DNA from: an uncultured Sphingomonadaceae bacterium
Lineage (GTDB): Bacteria > Pseudomonadota > Alphaproteobacteria > Sphingomonadales > Sphingomonadaceae
DNA: 64,000 nucleotides
NCBI GenBank assembly: GCA_947494305.1
Contig: CANLUL010000004.1
Location: forward strand, 124,001-188,000
Direction: 5' to 3'
The notes under the pieces were generated by a model. It was not told the DNA's origin. It saw nothing but the letters and a program-made list of their open reading frames with translations, and did no database searches. Below are positions 8,583 to 16,645 of this stretch, piece by piece (position 1 is the stretch's first letter; each line of letters begins with the position of its first letter). A program made the position numbers and the translations under genes.

Positions 8583-9382
8583 TCAGAAAAGGTTATTCCG
8601 ATGGTCCATTCGGACAAGTCCATTGGCGGATGATGGAAGCACAAGGCGCAGCAACGAAGTCAGATTTATATTGCATGCATCCCGGTCCCTTTAGCGGAAT
8701 TGCCTACACTAACATCATGCCGCACCTTGCGCTTAATCGGCGGGTAATTGCACCAGACTACCCCGGCTATGGTGGATCAGATCCGTTCAAAGAACACCCT
8801 TCAATAGAAGAATATGCTCACGCCATATTCGCTGTCGTGAAGGATCTGTCCGGCGACACTCCGATAGACTTGACGGGTTTTCACACGGGTAATCTAGTGG
8901 CTGGAGAAATGGCTGTCACAGATCCTTCGAGCATAAATAGATTGGCATTTGTTGATGTGCCTGCCTTTGATGCCGAAACCAGTGCGAAATATCGTTCGAT
9001 GGCGGCCCAGCCGTTTGAGATTAGTGATGACAAGGAATGTTTAGCAAAACCATGGAATCGGGGTGTTACCAGTCGCATCTCTGAACAAGGGCCCGCACGC
9101 GCAATCGAGATGTTTGCCGAGCAGTTGCGCGCCGGACGCAATATGCATACCGCCTTTGACGCAGCATTCACTTATGATGTTTACGATCGGCTACCTCAAA
9201 TAACACATGCTTGTTTGGTATTGGGCACACAATCAGATCTTCTCGACGCAACCCGCTGGGCCGGAGCCAATATCCCAAACGCCACGTTTGTGGAACGGCT
9301 CGATATTGAAAAAGGCGTCCTTGATCAAAATGCAGAAGCGACGGCGAAAGAAATTCTCACATTTTTGGATGGAGTAGATTGA
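8579..9382 (+). CDS. alpha/beta-hydrolase-fold protein lacking the nucleophilic Ser
   Basis: 267 residues. HPGPFSG forms the oxyanion region and PDYPGYGGSD a typical strand-5 loop. The nucleophile elbow, normally G-x-Ser-x-G, reads GFHTG, placing His102 where Ser should be, and no His is seen where the C-terminal catalytic His is expected (DIEKGVLDQN). It therefore lacks the standard triad. The other alpha/beta-hydrolase gene (46049) has the same G-F-H-x-G elbow. It may be a cofactor-independent lyase or dioxygenase-like enzyme, or non-hydrolytic. Overlaps the MFS gene by 4 bp. Confidence 0.8.
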   Translation: MIRKGYSDGPFGQVHWRMMEAQGAATKSDLYCMHPGPFSGIAYTNIMPHLALNRRVIAPDYPGYGGSDPFKEHPSIEEYAHAIFAVVKDLSGDTPIDLTGFHTGNLVAGEMAVTDPSSINRLAFVDVPAFDAETSAKYRSMAAQPFEISDDKECLAKPWNRGVTSRISEQGPARAIEMFAEQLRAGRNMHTAFDAAFTYDVYDRLPQITHACLVLGTQSDLLDATRWAGANIPNATFVERLDIEKGVLDQNAEATAKEILTFLDGVD

Positions 9383-9684
9383 TGTCACATTATGCGATTT
9401 ATTGCCGCGACAAGGCGGGATCAGAAGATCAGCGACAAGCCGCAAGCCCAGCGCATCTCAAGCATGTTGAAAAGCACCTTGATCATTATTTTATCGCTGG
9501 CCCTATCAGAGATGAAAGCGGAGCGACCGTAGGATCCTTACTGATCGTCAAAGCCGATAGTGTTGATGAAGCGCGTGCATTTCTTGAGCAAGACCCCTAT
9601 TTCTCTGCCGATATTTGGGAAAGCATTGAAATCCATGATTTCATGCCCGCAGCGGGAGATTGGATCGGCGGCAAAATATGGTGA
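9382..9684 (+). CDS. YciI-like protein
   Basis: 100 residues of the YCII-related fold: MSHYAIYCRDKAGSEDQR, HLKHVEKHLDHYFIAGP, then SADIWESIEIHDFMP. YciI-family proteins are small ferredoxin-like barrels with conserved His and Asp residues, a few of which act as dehydrochlorinases or isomerases. Start ATG at 9382 shares its A with the previous stop. Probably a small ring-processing or isomerising enzyme here, but that is inference. Confidence 0.8.
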   Translation: MSHYAIYCRDKAGSEDQRQAASPAHLKHVEKHLDHYFIAGPIRDESGATVGSLLIVKADSVDEARAFLEQDPYFSADIWESIEIHDFMPAAGDWIGGKIW

Positions 9685-10697
9685 CCCGCTTGATCGGTTT
9701 CTTTGTCCTGATATTTGGACATCTACTTCCGGCTCAGGCGCAAAATATTTCTCCCTGGACTGAAACGGTTGTCAACGTCCGAGATATCCAAGCATCATCG
9801 GCTTTGTTTCTGAAACTGGGTCAGTGGCGGATCGTCAGTGAAGATGCCATGACCGAGGGTGAGTTTCGCTACTGGAAGTTGCCAAACAATAGCACTGGTC
9901 GATACAGGCTAATTTGCGCACCAAAAGCCAGGAGCGGTTGCATCAGATTTATCCAGATCAACGGTACAGACAAACAGATGCCGATACGGGCGGCGCTACG
10001 TCCCTGGGATACTGGTGGTATATTTTCAACGATGGTGCGGTCCGATAACGTCGAACAATTATATCGGGACGCGCTGGAACTGGGCTGGTGGGCAGAAAGC
10101 CCGCCCATACGGTTTCAGTTTGGGAGTTCGGATTTGCGCAATGTTGTACTGCGCGGACCTGATGGAGTAAACTTGGCCGTTTATGAGCGAATCTCTCCCA
10201 GTTTTACTGCTTTTCCGCTAGGCCGGATAAGTCAGGGATTCAATTCCATGCGGATGGTTCGCGACAAAAATATTGCTCGGGATTTCTATCGCTATAAACT
10301 TGGATTTGGTATCCTATTCGATGCTGATAGTGATTTCCCTGATCCAGCATTCTCCAATCTGAGCATACCACTAAACTACACGCCAAAGATAAAACGAATC
10401 GCTACCGCCCTGCATCCCACGCCAGGGGAAACAGGGCGAGTTGAGGTCATGCAGATTTCTGGGTTTACGGGTCGCGACGTCAGTGGTCAGGCAACGTTAC
10501 CAAATTTGGGTATCATTTCAGTTCGATATCCGGTTGATGATCTCACACGCTATCGCAAACAACTTGAGTCCAAAAGCGTAAGCATCGAATATTCTGCAAA
10601 GCGTGTCCCGATTGGGGGGCTAGGGGTGATAAATTTAGTCGCAGTGCGCGATCCTGATGGCAGCATCACAGAATTTTATGAGACAGTACAGGAATAG
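9678..10697 (+). CDS. exported tandem-VOC protein, paralogue of the 2661 gene
   Basis: 339 residues. ATG at 9678 opens a clear signal peptide (MVTRLIGFFVLIFGHLLPAQAQ). Two VOC units follow; RPWDTGGIF, LRGPDGVNLAVYERISP and AVRDPDGSITEFYE align with the corresponding segments of the protein at 2661-3716 (RPWDTGGIF, RGPDGVRIAFIER, DSPDGVRLELFE). The shared unusual export of a VOC enzyme argues for a periplasmic step. It overlaps the YciI gene by 7 bp. Confidence 0.8.
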   Translation: MVTRLIGFFVLIFGHLLPAQAQNISPWTETVVNVRDIQASSALFLKLGQWRIVSEDAMTEGEFRYWKLPNNSTGRYRLICAPKARSGCIRFIQINGTDKQMPIRAALRPWDTGGIFSTMVRSDNVEQLYRDALELGWWAESPPIRFQFGSSDLRNVVLRGPDGVNLAVYERISPSFTAFPLGRISQGFNSMRMVRDKNIARDFYRYKLGFGILFDADSDFPDPAFSNLSIPLNYTPKIKRIATALHPTPGETGRVEVMQISGFTGRDVSGQATLPNLGIISVRYPVDDLTRYRKQLESKSVSIEYSAKRVPIGGLGVINLVAVRDPDGSITEFYETVQE

Positions 10698-10700
10698 CTT

Positions 10701-11291
10701 ATGGCTCGAATTAAACCACTCACAGTTGAAGAACTGCCAGAGGAAACACAGACTGCATTGCGCTTCTCGGAAAATCTAATGGGCTATGTGCCCAACTCCG
10801 TGATGACAATGGCCCATTGGCCAGAGTTACTGGTTGCTTTTCGCGGACTTGTTGCAACAATTTATGGTGTCAGTGAAATCGACAATGGCCTGAAACGCCT
10901 AATCGGCGCTGTCGTGAGCGCAGCGGCAGGTTGTCAATATTGTAAGGCCCATACAACACTAGGCGCGCTTGACGTCGGTGTTGACGAGGAAAAGATTAAG
11001 GCGGTTTGGGAATACCAAACCAGCGATCTTTTTTCCGACGCAGAAAGAGCAGCGCTCGATCTTGCCTTTGCGGCAGGACAGGTTCCCAACGCAGCCACAG
11101 ATTCCCATTTTACAGCACTCGACCCATATTATGATGAACGTCAAAAGACTGAAATCATGGCGGTGATCTCCATGTTTGGCTTTCTTAATCGCTGGAATGA
11201 TAGTTTAGCTACAGCGCTTGAAGACAAACCATTTGAATCAGCAAATAATCTCTATACTTCCGATCAATGGCAACCAGGTCAACACCGATGA
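10701..11291 (+). CDS. carboxymuconolactone decarboxylase (AhpD-like) family protein
   Basis: 196 residues, mostly helical. The segment GCQYCKAH (C78, C81, H84) is the CxxC-x2-H signature of AhpD-type CMD proteins, which use the cysteines for thiol-disulfide or peroxide chemistry; true 4-carboxymuconolactone decarboxylases lack it. A role in removing peroxide formed by the oxygenases is plausible. Starts 3 nt after the preceding stop and overlaps the next gene by 4 bp. Confidence 0.88.
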   Translation: MARIKPLTVEELPEETQTALRFSENLMGYVPNSVMTMAHWPELLVAFRGLVATIYGVSEIDNGLKRLIGAVVSAAAGCQYCKAHTTLGALDVGVDEEKIKAVWEYQTSDLFSDAERAALDLAFAAGQVPNAATDSHFTALDPYYDERQKTEIMAVISMFGFLNRWNDSLATALEDKPFESANNLYTSDQWQPGQHR

Positions 11292-11797
11292 CCAGTGCTA
11301 AATCTATGCTGATGTTTGTGCTGGTGCACCTGTCGATACCAACATATGTGTTGGCTGCACAGCCGACCGCCAAAACCGACATGTCAGTTGCCGACAGTCA
11401 GCAGATTTCAGCATGGGCTGCGCAGTGGAAACAATTGATCGAAGCGGGGCATATCGAAAAAATGCGCGATATGTATGAACCCGATGCAGTGCTGATGTCC
11501 AATGGAGCACCGCCACAAATCGGCGTAAATGCGATATTGAAATTTCTTGGCCGGAATAAAGTAGCAGGCAATAAGGTTACCATCGACTTCGCCAATGAAG
11601 ACCTGACTTTGGAAGGTGATCGTGCCTATCTGACCGCAAAGTACTGGATGACCATTACGCTCGCTCGCGGTAGCTCAATAAATGTGATGGGCAGATCGTT
11701 CTTAGTCTTTAAAAAGAACCAAGATAAAAAATGGAGGCTCTGGAAAGACATAGACAATCAAGCGCCGGATGTTCGGTCTGAAGATCGTCCAAACTAG
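11288..11797 (+). CDS. exported NTF2-like (SnoaL/DUF4440-type) protein
   Basis: 169 residues. ATG at 11288 begins a signal peptide (about 1-24, ending YVLAAQ). The mature part has the cone-shaped NTF2 fold: QWKQLIEAGHIEKMRDMYEPDAVLMSNGAPPQIG and KKWRLWKDIDNQ. Such proteins are small hydrolases, isomerases or binding proteins. Last gene of the operon; its stop overlaps the convergent minus-strand gene by 4 bp, so no separate terminator is visible between the two operons. Confidence 0.78.
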   Translation: MTSAKSMLMFVLVHLSIPTYVLAAQPTAKTDMSVADSQQISAWAAQWKQLIEAGHIEKMRDMYEPDAVLMSNGAPPQIGVNAILKFLGRNKVAGNKVTIDFANEDLTLEGDRAYLTAKYWMTITLARGSSINVMGRSFLVFKKNQDKKWRLWKDIDNQAPDVRSEDRPN

Positions 11798-12696
11798 GCG
11801 ATTTCAATTAGCTCCAGCAGTTCACCAGCGGGCCCGATCGTGGTCGCTGATCTGCGCCCCAGATAAGGAGCGACAGCAATTTTGACTGGAGGTTTAATCC
11901 AATTCACCGAAATCGCATCCAGATTTTCAACCGCTAGACTTACCAATCCGTTTCCGGGTGGTAACATACCTTCATGACGAGGACGACTAGATGCCTCCGC
12001 AGGGTAATCATCCACCTCGGCGATGGGAAGTCGATCATTTTGAACCATGGTCAAATCAGATGTTGTCCCCGAAGGCAATCCGAAAGCATCGTTGATCATG
12101 CTATATTCCAGCGTGTAAGTATCGCCCTCAGTGAAGTTAAGCTTCTCTTTATACCAGTCCACCGAAGCCGCACGATCTGCTGTAGCGAGAATGACGATGA
12201 AAATATGGTCTGTCAGCGCGTGTGCTTTAGGTAGATCGGTAGACGGGGTATCCTCTCGAACTTCATTGAGATAAACCATCTCACGGCCAGGACCGAGCGC
12301 CTGCATCGGGACAAAATAGGGCAATCCTTCCAATTCTTTTGGTGGTCCGACAATGTCGAATTGGCTGCCTTGCAAACGATCCGGCCAGCCGAAGACATCC
12401 TGTACCGTAAACTCATATGCGGCCCATCCATAAGTCGTTGTCGGCTTGAAATCCGGATGATCGGGTTGTTCGACGAGGCGTATATGACAATCCGCGCCGC
12501 TAGCCATTTGTAACGTTGCCATTCGAGCGTCTGCGATATTGGGACAGCCCCATGCCGCCGCCAATTCAAAACCGACTGATCCGTCCTGAATCAACTTTAA
12601 ACCCAGCACATCATGATAACTTCTAATGCCGGCTTCAATATCTGGAACTGCAGATACACCACCAAGGATTGAACCATGTTGAATGGCATGAGTCAT
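11794..12696 (-). CDS. two-unit VOC family protein
   Basis: 300 residues. From ATG at 12696: SILGGVSAVPDIEAGIRSYHDVLGLKL is a VOC first unit, and DHIFIVILATADRAASVDWYKEKLNF starts a second one. No signal peptide. The last gene of the minus operon; one base separates it from the crotonase stop. Arrangement resembles extradiol-type dioxygenases, but metal ligands cannot be assigned confidently by eye. Confidence 0.78.
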   Translation of the reverse strand: MTHAIQHGSILGGVSAVPDIEAGIRSYHDVLGLKLIQDGSVGFELAAAWGCPNIADARMATLQMASGADCHIRLVEQPDHPDFKPTTTYGWAAYEFTVQDVFGWPDRLQGSQFDIVGPPKELEGLPYFVPMQALGPGREMVYLNEVREDTPSTDLPKAHALTDHIFIVILATADRAASVDWYKEKLNFTEGDTYTLEYSMINDAFGLPSGTTSDLTMVQNDRLPIAEVDDYPAEASSRPRHEGMLPPGNGLVSLAVENLDAISVNWIKPPVKIAVAPYLGRRSATTIGPAGELLELIEIA

Positions 12697-12697
12697 A

Positions 12698-13462
12698 TTA
12701 GAACTCCGGTTTGCGTTTTTGAAGGAATGCACTCACTCCCTCTTTGAAATCGTCACTTTCAAAGGCCGCGTCAAACATTTGGGATGAAGCAGCATCATCA
12801 TCTGCCTGCCCTTCCAAAATGCGTTGAATGATATGCTTGCTCATCTGCTGGCTGTGGGAGGAAACTTCGGACATGGTTGTCGCCAAGGCCATCGCTTCGG
12901 CATATGGATCATCCGCAACCTGGGTGACGAGACCGATCCGCTCCGCTTCCTGCGCGTCCATGATTTGGCCGGTGAACAAGATCCGTTTAGCCTGCGAAGG
13001 GCCTACAGCATCGACCAAAAGTTTGGTATCATGTAATGGATAGACCAAACCGAGCTTGGCAGGAGTGACCCCAAACCGTGCGCCAGGGCCAGCAATCCTC
13101 ATATCGCAAGCCAACGCAATTCCGCATCCGCCGCCAACGCAGTCACCATCAACAATTGCAATCGTTGGTTTGACTGCCTGTGCCAATTCATGTTGCACTT
13201 TGCCGATAGCCGCCTGATTTTTGGCCCGCCATTCAGGATCAGTGGATCCAGTACTAAACTCACCAATATCTGCACCGGCGCAGAATGCGCTGTCTTTTTT
13301 GCTGGCATTGACGGTTAGAACACGGATCGATGAATCCGCCATTGCCTCAGCAAGTAGTTCCGGGAAAAGCTCCCACATCTCTTGATTGAAGGCATTGCGC
13401 TTCTCGGGGCGGTCAATGACCAGCTGGGCAATCGTGCCATTTTTTTCCAGACGAAGCGTCAT
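12698..13462 (-). CDS. enoyl-CoA hydratase/isomerase (crotonase) family protein without the two hydratase Glu residues
   Basis: 254 residues. Oxyanion-hole segments FCAGADIGEF (60-69) and VGGGCGIALACD (109-120) mark the crotonase fold. The two glutamates of classical enoyl-CoA hydratase (GGGCE and PEI) are replaced by Gly114 and Ala135 (TPAKLG). It should bind a CoA thioester but is probably not a plain hydratase; isomerase, decarboxylase or ring-cleaving hydrolase roles are known in the family. Overlaps the NodB-like gene by 4 bp. Confidence 0.86.
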   Translation of the reverse strand: MTLRLEKNGTIAQLVIDRPEKRNAFNQEMWELFPELLAEAMADSSIRVLTVNASKKDSAFCAGADIGEFSTGSTDPEWRAKNQAAIGKVQHELAQAVKPTIAIVDGDCVGGGCGIALACDMRIAGPGARFGVTPAKLGLVYPLHDTKLLVDAVGPSQAKRILFTGQIMDAQEAERIGLVTQVADDPYAEAMALATTMSEVSSHSQQMSKHIIQRILEGQADDDAASSQMFDAAFESDDFKEGVSAFLQKRKPEF

Positions 13463-14331
13463 ATAGGATCAGCCTTTGCCAAATGTTTAGCAATTTGATG
13501 GCGCGTCGTGACCCAAACATCCTGCTTTGAACGCACATGTTTGAAAAATTCTTCCAATGCCCAGATACGCCCGGGACGACCAATGATACGTAGGTGTAAA
13601 CCCAAAGACATCATCTTCGGATTGCCGTCTTCTCCTTCGCGATAAATTTGATCAAAATTGGCCTTGGCATAGTCCAACCATTGATGCGGCGTCAGCGCTG
13701 GGTCGGTCCACATTTTCATATCATTGTTATCAAGTTGATAGGGCACGATGGCAATCGGTTTCTCTGGCACTGTTTCCTTGTCCCAGAACGGAATATCACC
13801 GGAATAGTTGTCCATGTGATAATCGAAGCCTTCTTCGATAAGAATTCGCCGCGTATTGTCGGTATGGAAATAGCGCGACAGCCAGCCATACGGACGAGTA
13901 CCTGTTGTTTTCTCGATCGATGTCACTGCTTTGTGGATGAAGTCGCGTTCTTTCGCTTCATCCATCTTGAATTGATGTACCCAGCGATAGCCATGACTAA
14001 CGGGTTCATGCCCCATCTCTGCGATTGCTTCTCCAATTTCTGGATAATTTTCGAGGCTCATTGCCGCAACAGTCCAACTCGCCATTATCTCATAGTTTTT
14101 GAGTAGCTTGACGATGCGCGGGGCACCTGCCTTGATCCCGTAAAGATAATTGCTTTCATTGCCATAGTTGCGAATTGGCGATTTGATATGGATTCCCAGC
14201 TCATCAACCGGTTCCATCCCGCGATCACCACGCGCAATGGTCATTTCGCTACCTTCCTCAACGTTCACAACAACGCTCAGTGCCATTTTTGCGCCATCCG
14301 GCCAGTCCATGCGTTCTTCGGTAAGCGCCAT
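13459..14331 (-). CDS. NodB-like polysaccharide-deacetylase-fold hydrolase (PuuE/allantoinase-like)
   Basis: 290 residues with no signal peptide. VVNVEEGSE supplies the acidic metal ligand and SHGYRWVHQ (H113 and H119) the His pair, in the RW arrangement seen in PuuE-type allantoinases; GTRPYGWLSRYFHT is the following conserved loop. This subgroup hydrolyses cyclic amides or imides rather than polysaccharides, from memory of the family. One of three such genes in the window (others at 43475 and 44395). A cytosolic ring-opening step on an imide-, ureide- or lactam-like intermediate fits the operon. Confidence 0.85.
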   Translation of the reverse strand: MALTEERMDWPDGAKMALSVVVNVEEGSEMTIARGDRGMEPVDELGIHIKSPIRNYGNESNYLYGIKAGAPRIVKLLKNYEIMASWTVAAMSLENYPEIGEAIAEMGHEPVSHGYRWVHQFKMDEAKERDFIHKAVTSIEKTTGTRPYGWLSRYFHTDNTRRILIEEGFDYHMDNYSGDIPFWDKETVPEKPIAIVPYQLDNNDMKMWTDPALTPHQWLDYAKANFDQIYREGEDGNPKMMSLGLHLRIIGRPGRIWALEEFFKHVRSKQDVWVTTRHQIAKHLAKADPI

Positions 14332-15134
14332 CAGTGCATTTCCTCCCCGCCAGAGATATTGAGCGCTTCGCCGGTCATGTAGAAAGCATCTTCACTCGCC
14401 AGCCAAGCACATACCGCCGCAGTGTCTGTAGGCAGACCAGGTCGCCCCATTGGATTGCTCTTGCTCATATTGGCGAGATAATCCTCGACCGTGTCGAAGC
14501 CAAGCAGCTTCGAGAAATACTCATTCTGCTGCGCACCCAATCCGGTTGTGACGTGATTCGGACAGACGGCATTGACGGTTATCCCGTGCGCTCCCAGTTC
14601 CACCGCACTCGCGCGCGTTAGTCCCACCATACCGTGCTTTGATGAAACATAGGCCGGTAAATGCGGGAAACCGGTCTTGGCTGCCTGTGAAGCGATATTT
14701 ATAATCCGTCCACCATGACCAGCCTTAACCATCGCCTTGGCCGCAGCTTGTGTGCAATAAAATGCTCCAGAGAGATTAACGCCAATCACCTGATCCCATT
14801 CCTTGTCGGTATCAACCTCAAGCAATGGCTTCATCATGAATCCAATTCCGGCGTTGTTGACAAAAACATCAACCGAACCAAATGCGTCCACTGACTGGGC
14901 AACCAGTGCCTGACATTGAGAAGCATCGCTGACATCGCAGGCGATTGCCGCAACCTCGACACCGCGACCACGCAGCTCATCTGCCACACCGTTTTCTTCG
15001 TCTCCAATAGTTAAATCAGAGACGACGCAATTTGCCCCTTCATCGGCAAAGCGCTGCAAGATTCCCTGCCCCAACCCTTTTTCCTTGCCTGAGCCGGTGA
15101 CAACAATCGTCTTTCCTTCAAACCGTCTGGACAT
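14331..15134 (-). CDS. short-chain dehydrogenase/reductase
   Basis: 267 residues. VVTGSGKEKGLGQGI is the nucleotide-binding glycine motif, VNNAGIG the structural NAG motif, NIASQAAK with PAYVSSKHG the Ser-Tyr-Lys catalytic triad, and PNHVTTGLG the late loop. NAD(P)-dependent oxidation or reduction of a hydroxy/keto group. The stop shares a base with the next start; likewise at its 5' side with HapK-like. Confidence 0.93.
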   Translation of the reverse strand: MSRRFEGKTIVVTGSGKEKGLGQGILQRFADEGANCVVSDLTIGDEENGVADELRGRGVEVAAIACDVSDASQCQALVAQSVDAFGSVDVFVNNAGIGFMMKPLLEVDTDKEWDQVIGVNLSGAFYCTQAAAKAMVKAGHGGRIINIASQAAKTGFPHLPAYVSSKHGMVGLTRASAVELGAHGITVNAVCPNHVTTGLGAQQNEYFSKLLGFDTVEDYLANMSKSNPMGRPGLPTDTAAVCAWLASEDAFYMTGEALNISGGEEMH

Positions 15135-15439
15135 CAGAGGTCTTCAGTCAAAATGAAAGCCGGGCCATCGGCATAATCCTGAAACGGGGCCGCCGCAGCT
15201 TGGAATTCTTCATTAGACACATCAGCGACAAAATCGTCCATGTTGGTGATGTCGATAATCTCGAAATATTCATAAGGTGCCTTGTCATCTGAACCGAAAA
15301 GGCCGGTCGCCTTATGCACGGTAAAACTGTTCACTGATGGCAGGGCACTGGCGGTTGGGACATCCTTTGTCTTGGCCCATTCTTCATATTCTGCCACGTC
15401 CGTGCCTGATTTCAGATTAAACGGTACGATAATACGCAT
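15134..15439 (-). CDS. REDY-like protein, HapK family
   Basis: 101 residues beginning MRIIVPFNLKSGTDVAEYEEWAK and containing FTVHKATGLFGSDDKAPYEYFEIIDI, which I recognise as the HapK/RedY family of small dimeric alpha/beta-barrel proteins. Family members were named from prodigiosin-type pyrrole biosynthesis, where RedY-like proteins help condensation, but many occur in sphingomonad catabolic clusters with no known role. An RBS-like purine stretch (GAGGAGAAACATC) precedes ATG. Sits 18 bp after the amidase stop. Confidence 0.82.
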   Translation of the reverse strand: MRIIVPFNLKSGTDVAEYEEWAKTKDVPTASALPSVNSFTVHKATGLFGSDDKAPYEYFEIIDITNMDDFVADVSNEEFQAAAAPFQDYADGPAFILTEDL

Positions 15440-15457
15440 GATGTTTCTCCTCTCATG

Positions 15458-16645
15458 TCATTTCAAATAATTATCCGGTCGGCGATAGCCGCGCAATTTG
15501 TCATCTAGTTTCCGTGCCAAGGCAAATAGATCAGCCTCGCAGCCTTTTGATGTAATGATCTGCAATCCCAGTGGCATGTCATTATCATCGAATCCCGATG
15601 GAATGCTGATTGCTGGAAGATCAGAGATATTGGCAAGACAAGTATAATCCGCCTGATTGGCAGGAGCATCTTCACTATGCGGGAACGCTGCTTGCGGTGT
15701 TGTTGGCAGAATGCAAAAGCCATGCTTCGCAACCAGTTGCTGCATGGTCTCGGCTGTTTGCTTCAAGATCGCCTGATCGTCTTCCCAATCCGCTGCCTTA
15801 CGCGCCGGACCATAAGCAATTAGCTTTCGAAAACCATCTGACAATTTGGACTGATCATGGACATCAAACTGCTTTGCCAAAAATTTTGCTGCTTTGATAA
15901 ATCCTGCAAAGCGAATCCGGGACAACGTATTTTGTAGCTGTGACACGGCAATGGTCTCGCCCGCCCAACGCATGATGTCCCGGAAGTTTTCGATAACCTC
16001 CAGTTGGCAATCGACTCCGGTTTCCACCAATGTCGCGAGTGATCCAGTCGCGGCTCTCTCTTCGCCAAAGTCGCTGATAATCCGTGTTGTCTTCTCAAGC
16101 AGATCGAGATTGCGCGCGATTGGGCCGATACAGTCTAATGATTGCTCGGTCAGTTCCAGTCCTTCCTGGCTGATCGACGACTGCGCCGGTTTAAACCCAT
16201 AGACACCGCAATAGGCAGAAGGAACGCGAACCGAGCCCATCGTATCGGTGCCAAGCGCAACATCACACAATCCTGCCGCCACAGCGGCTCCGCTACCGCC
16301 TGATGAACCGCCCGGAGTGTAGCCCTCTTTATGCGGATTATAGGTTTTGCCGAACCATGGATTATCGGTCTTCGCCCCAAGCGCAGCCTCCTCCATATTC
16401 AGCATACCAATTACCATACCGCCAGCTTCACGGATTTTTGCGACAACAGCGGCGTCATTTTCAGCGATGCGTTCACGAAAGACTTCGCATCCTGCCGTCC
16501 ACGGCATATTGCGAACCGCGATATTGGCTTTCACGCCAATGGTCACACCGGCCAGCACTCCAGAACTGCCATCCGCTTGCCGATCAAAATAGGTGAAAGC
16601 GTTAAGCGGCCCGTTTGCCGATTCTAGGGCATCCCAATCAATCAT
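15458..16645 (-). CDS. amidase signature family hydrolase
   Basis: 395 residues. The Ser-cisSer-Lys triad is intact: GVKANI (K39), TPGGSSGGSGAAVAAG (cis-Ser114) and GTDTMGSVRVPSAYCG (Ser138). It should hydrolyse a carboxamide, releasing ammonia or an amine and a carboxylate. Shorter than many family members (450-500) but complete. It is overlapped by 4 bp by the upstream PaaK-like ligase, so amide cleavage and CoA activation may be consecutive steps. Confidence 0.92.
   Translation of the reverse strand: MIDWDALESANGPLNAFTYFDRQADGSSGVLAGVTIGVKANIAVRNMPWTAGCEVFRERIAENDAAVVAKIREAGGMVIGMLNMEEAALGAKTDNPWFGKTYNPHKEGYTPGGSSGGSGAAVAAGLCDVALGTDTMGSVRVPSAYCGVYGFKPAQSSISQEGLELTEQSLDCIGPIARNLDLLEKTTRIISDFGEERAATGSLATLVETGVDCQLEVIENFRDIMRWAGETIAVSQLQNTLSRIRFAGFIKAAKFLAKQFDVHDQSKLSDGFRKLIAYGPARKAADWEDDQAILKQTAETMQQLVAKHGFCILPTTPQAAFPHSEDAPANQADYTCLANISDLPAISIPSGFDDNDMPLGLQIITSKGCEADLFALARKLDDKLRGYRRPDNYLK

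Noticed and set aside
9699-9720. TTTGTCC and GGACA half-sites within the 9678 signal-peptide codons
   Set aside because: Spacing of about 8 bases breaks the palindrome; in coding sequence of an operon interior.
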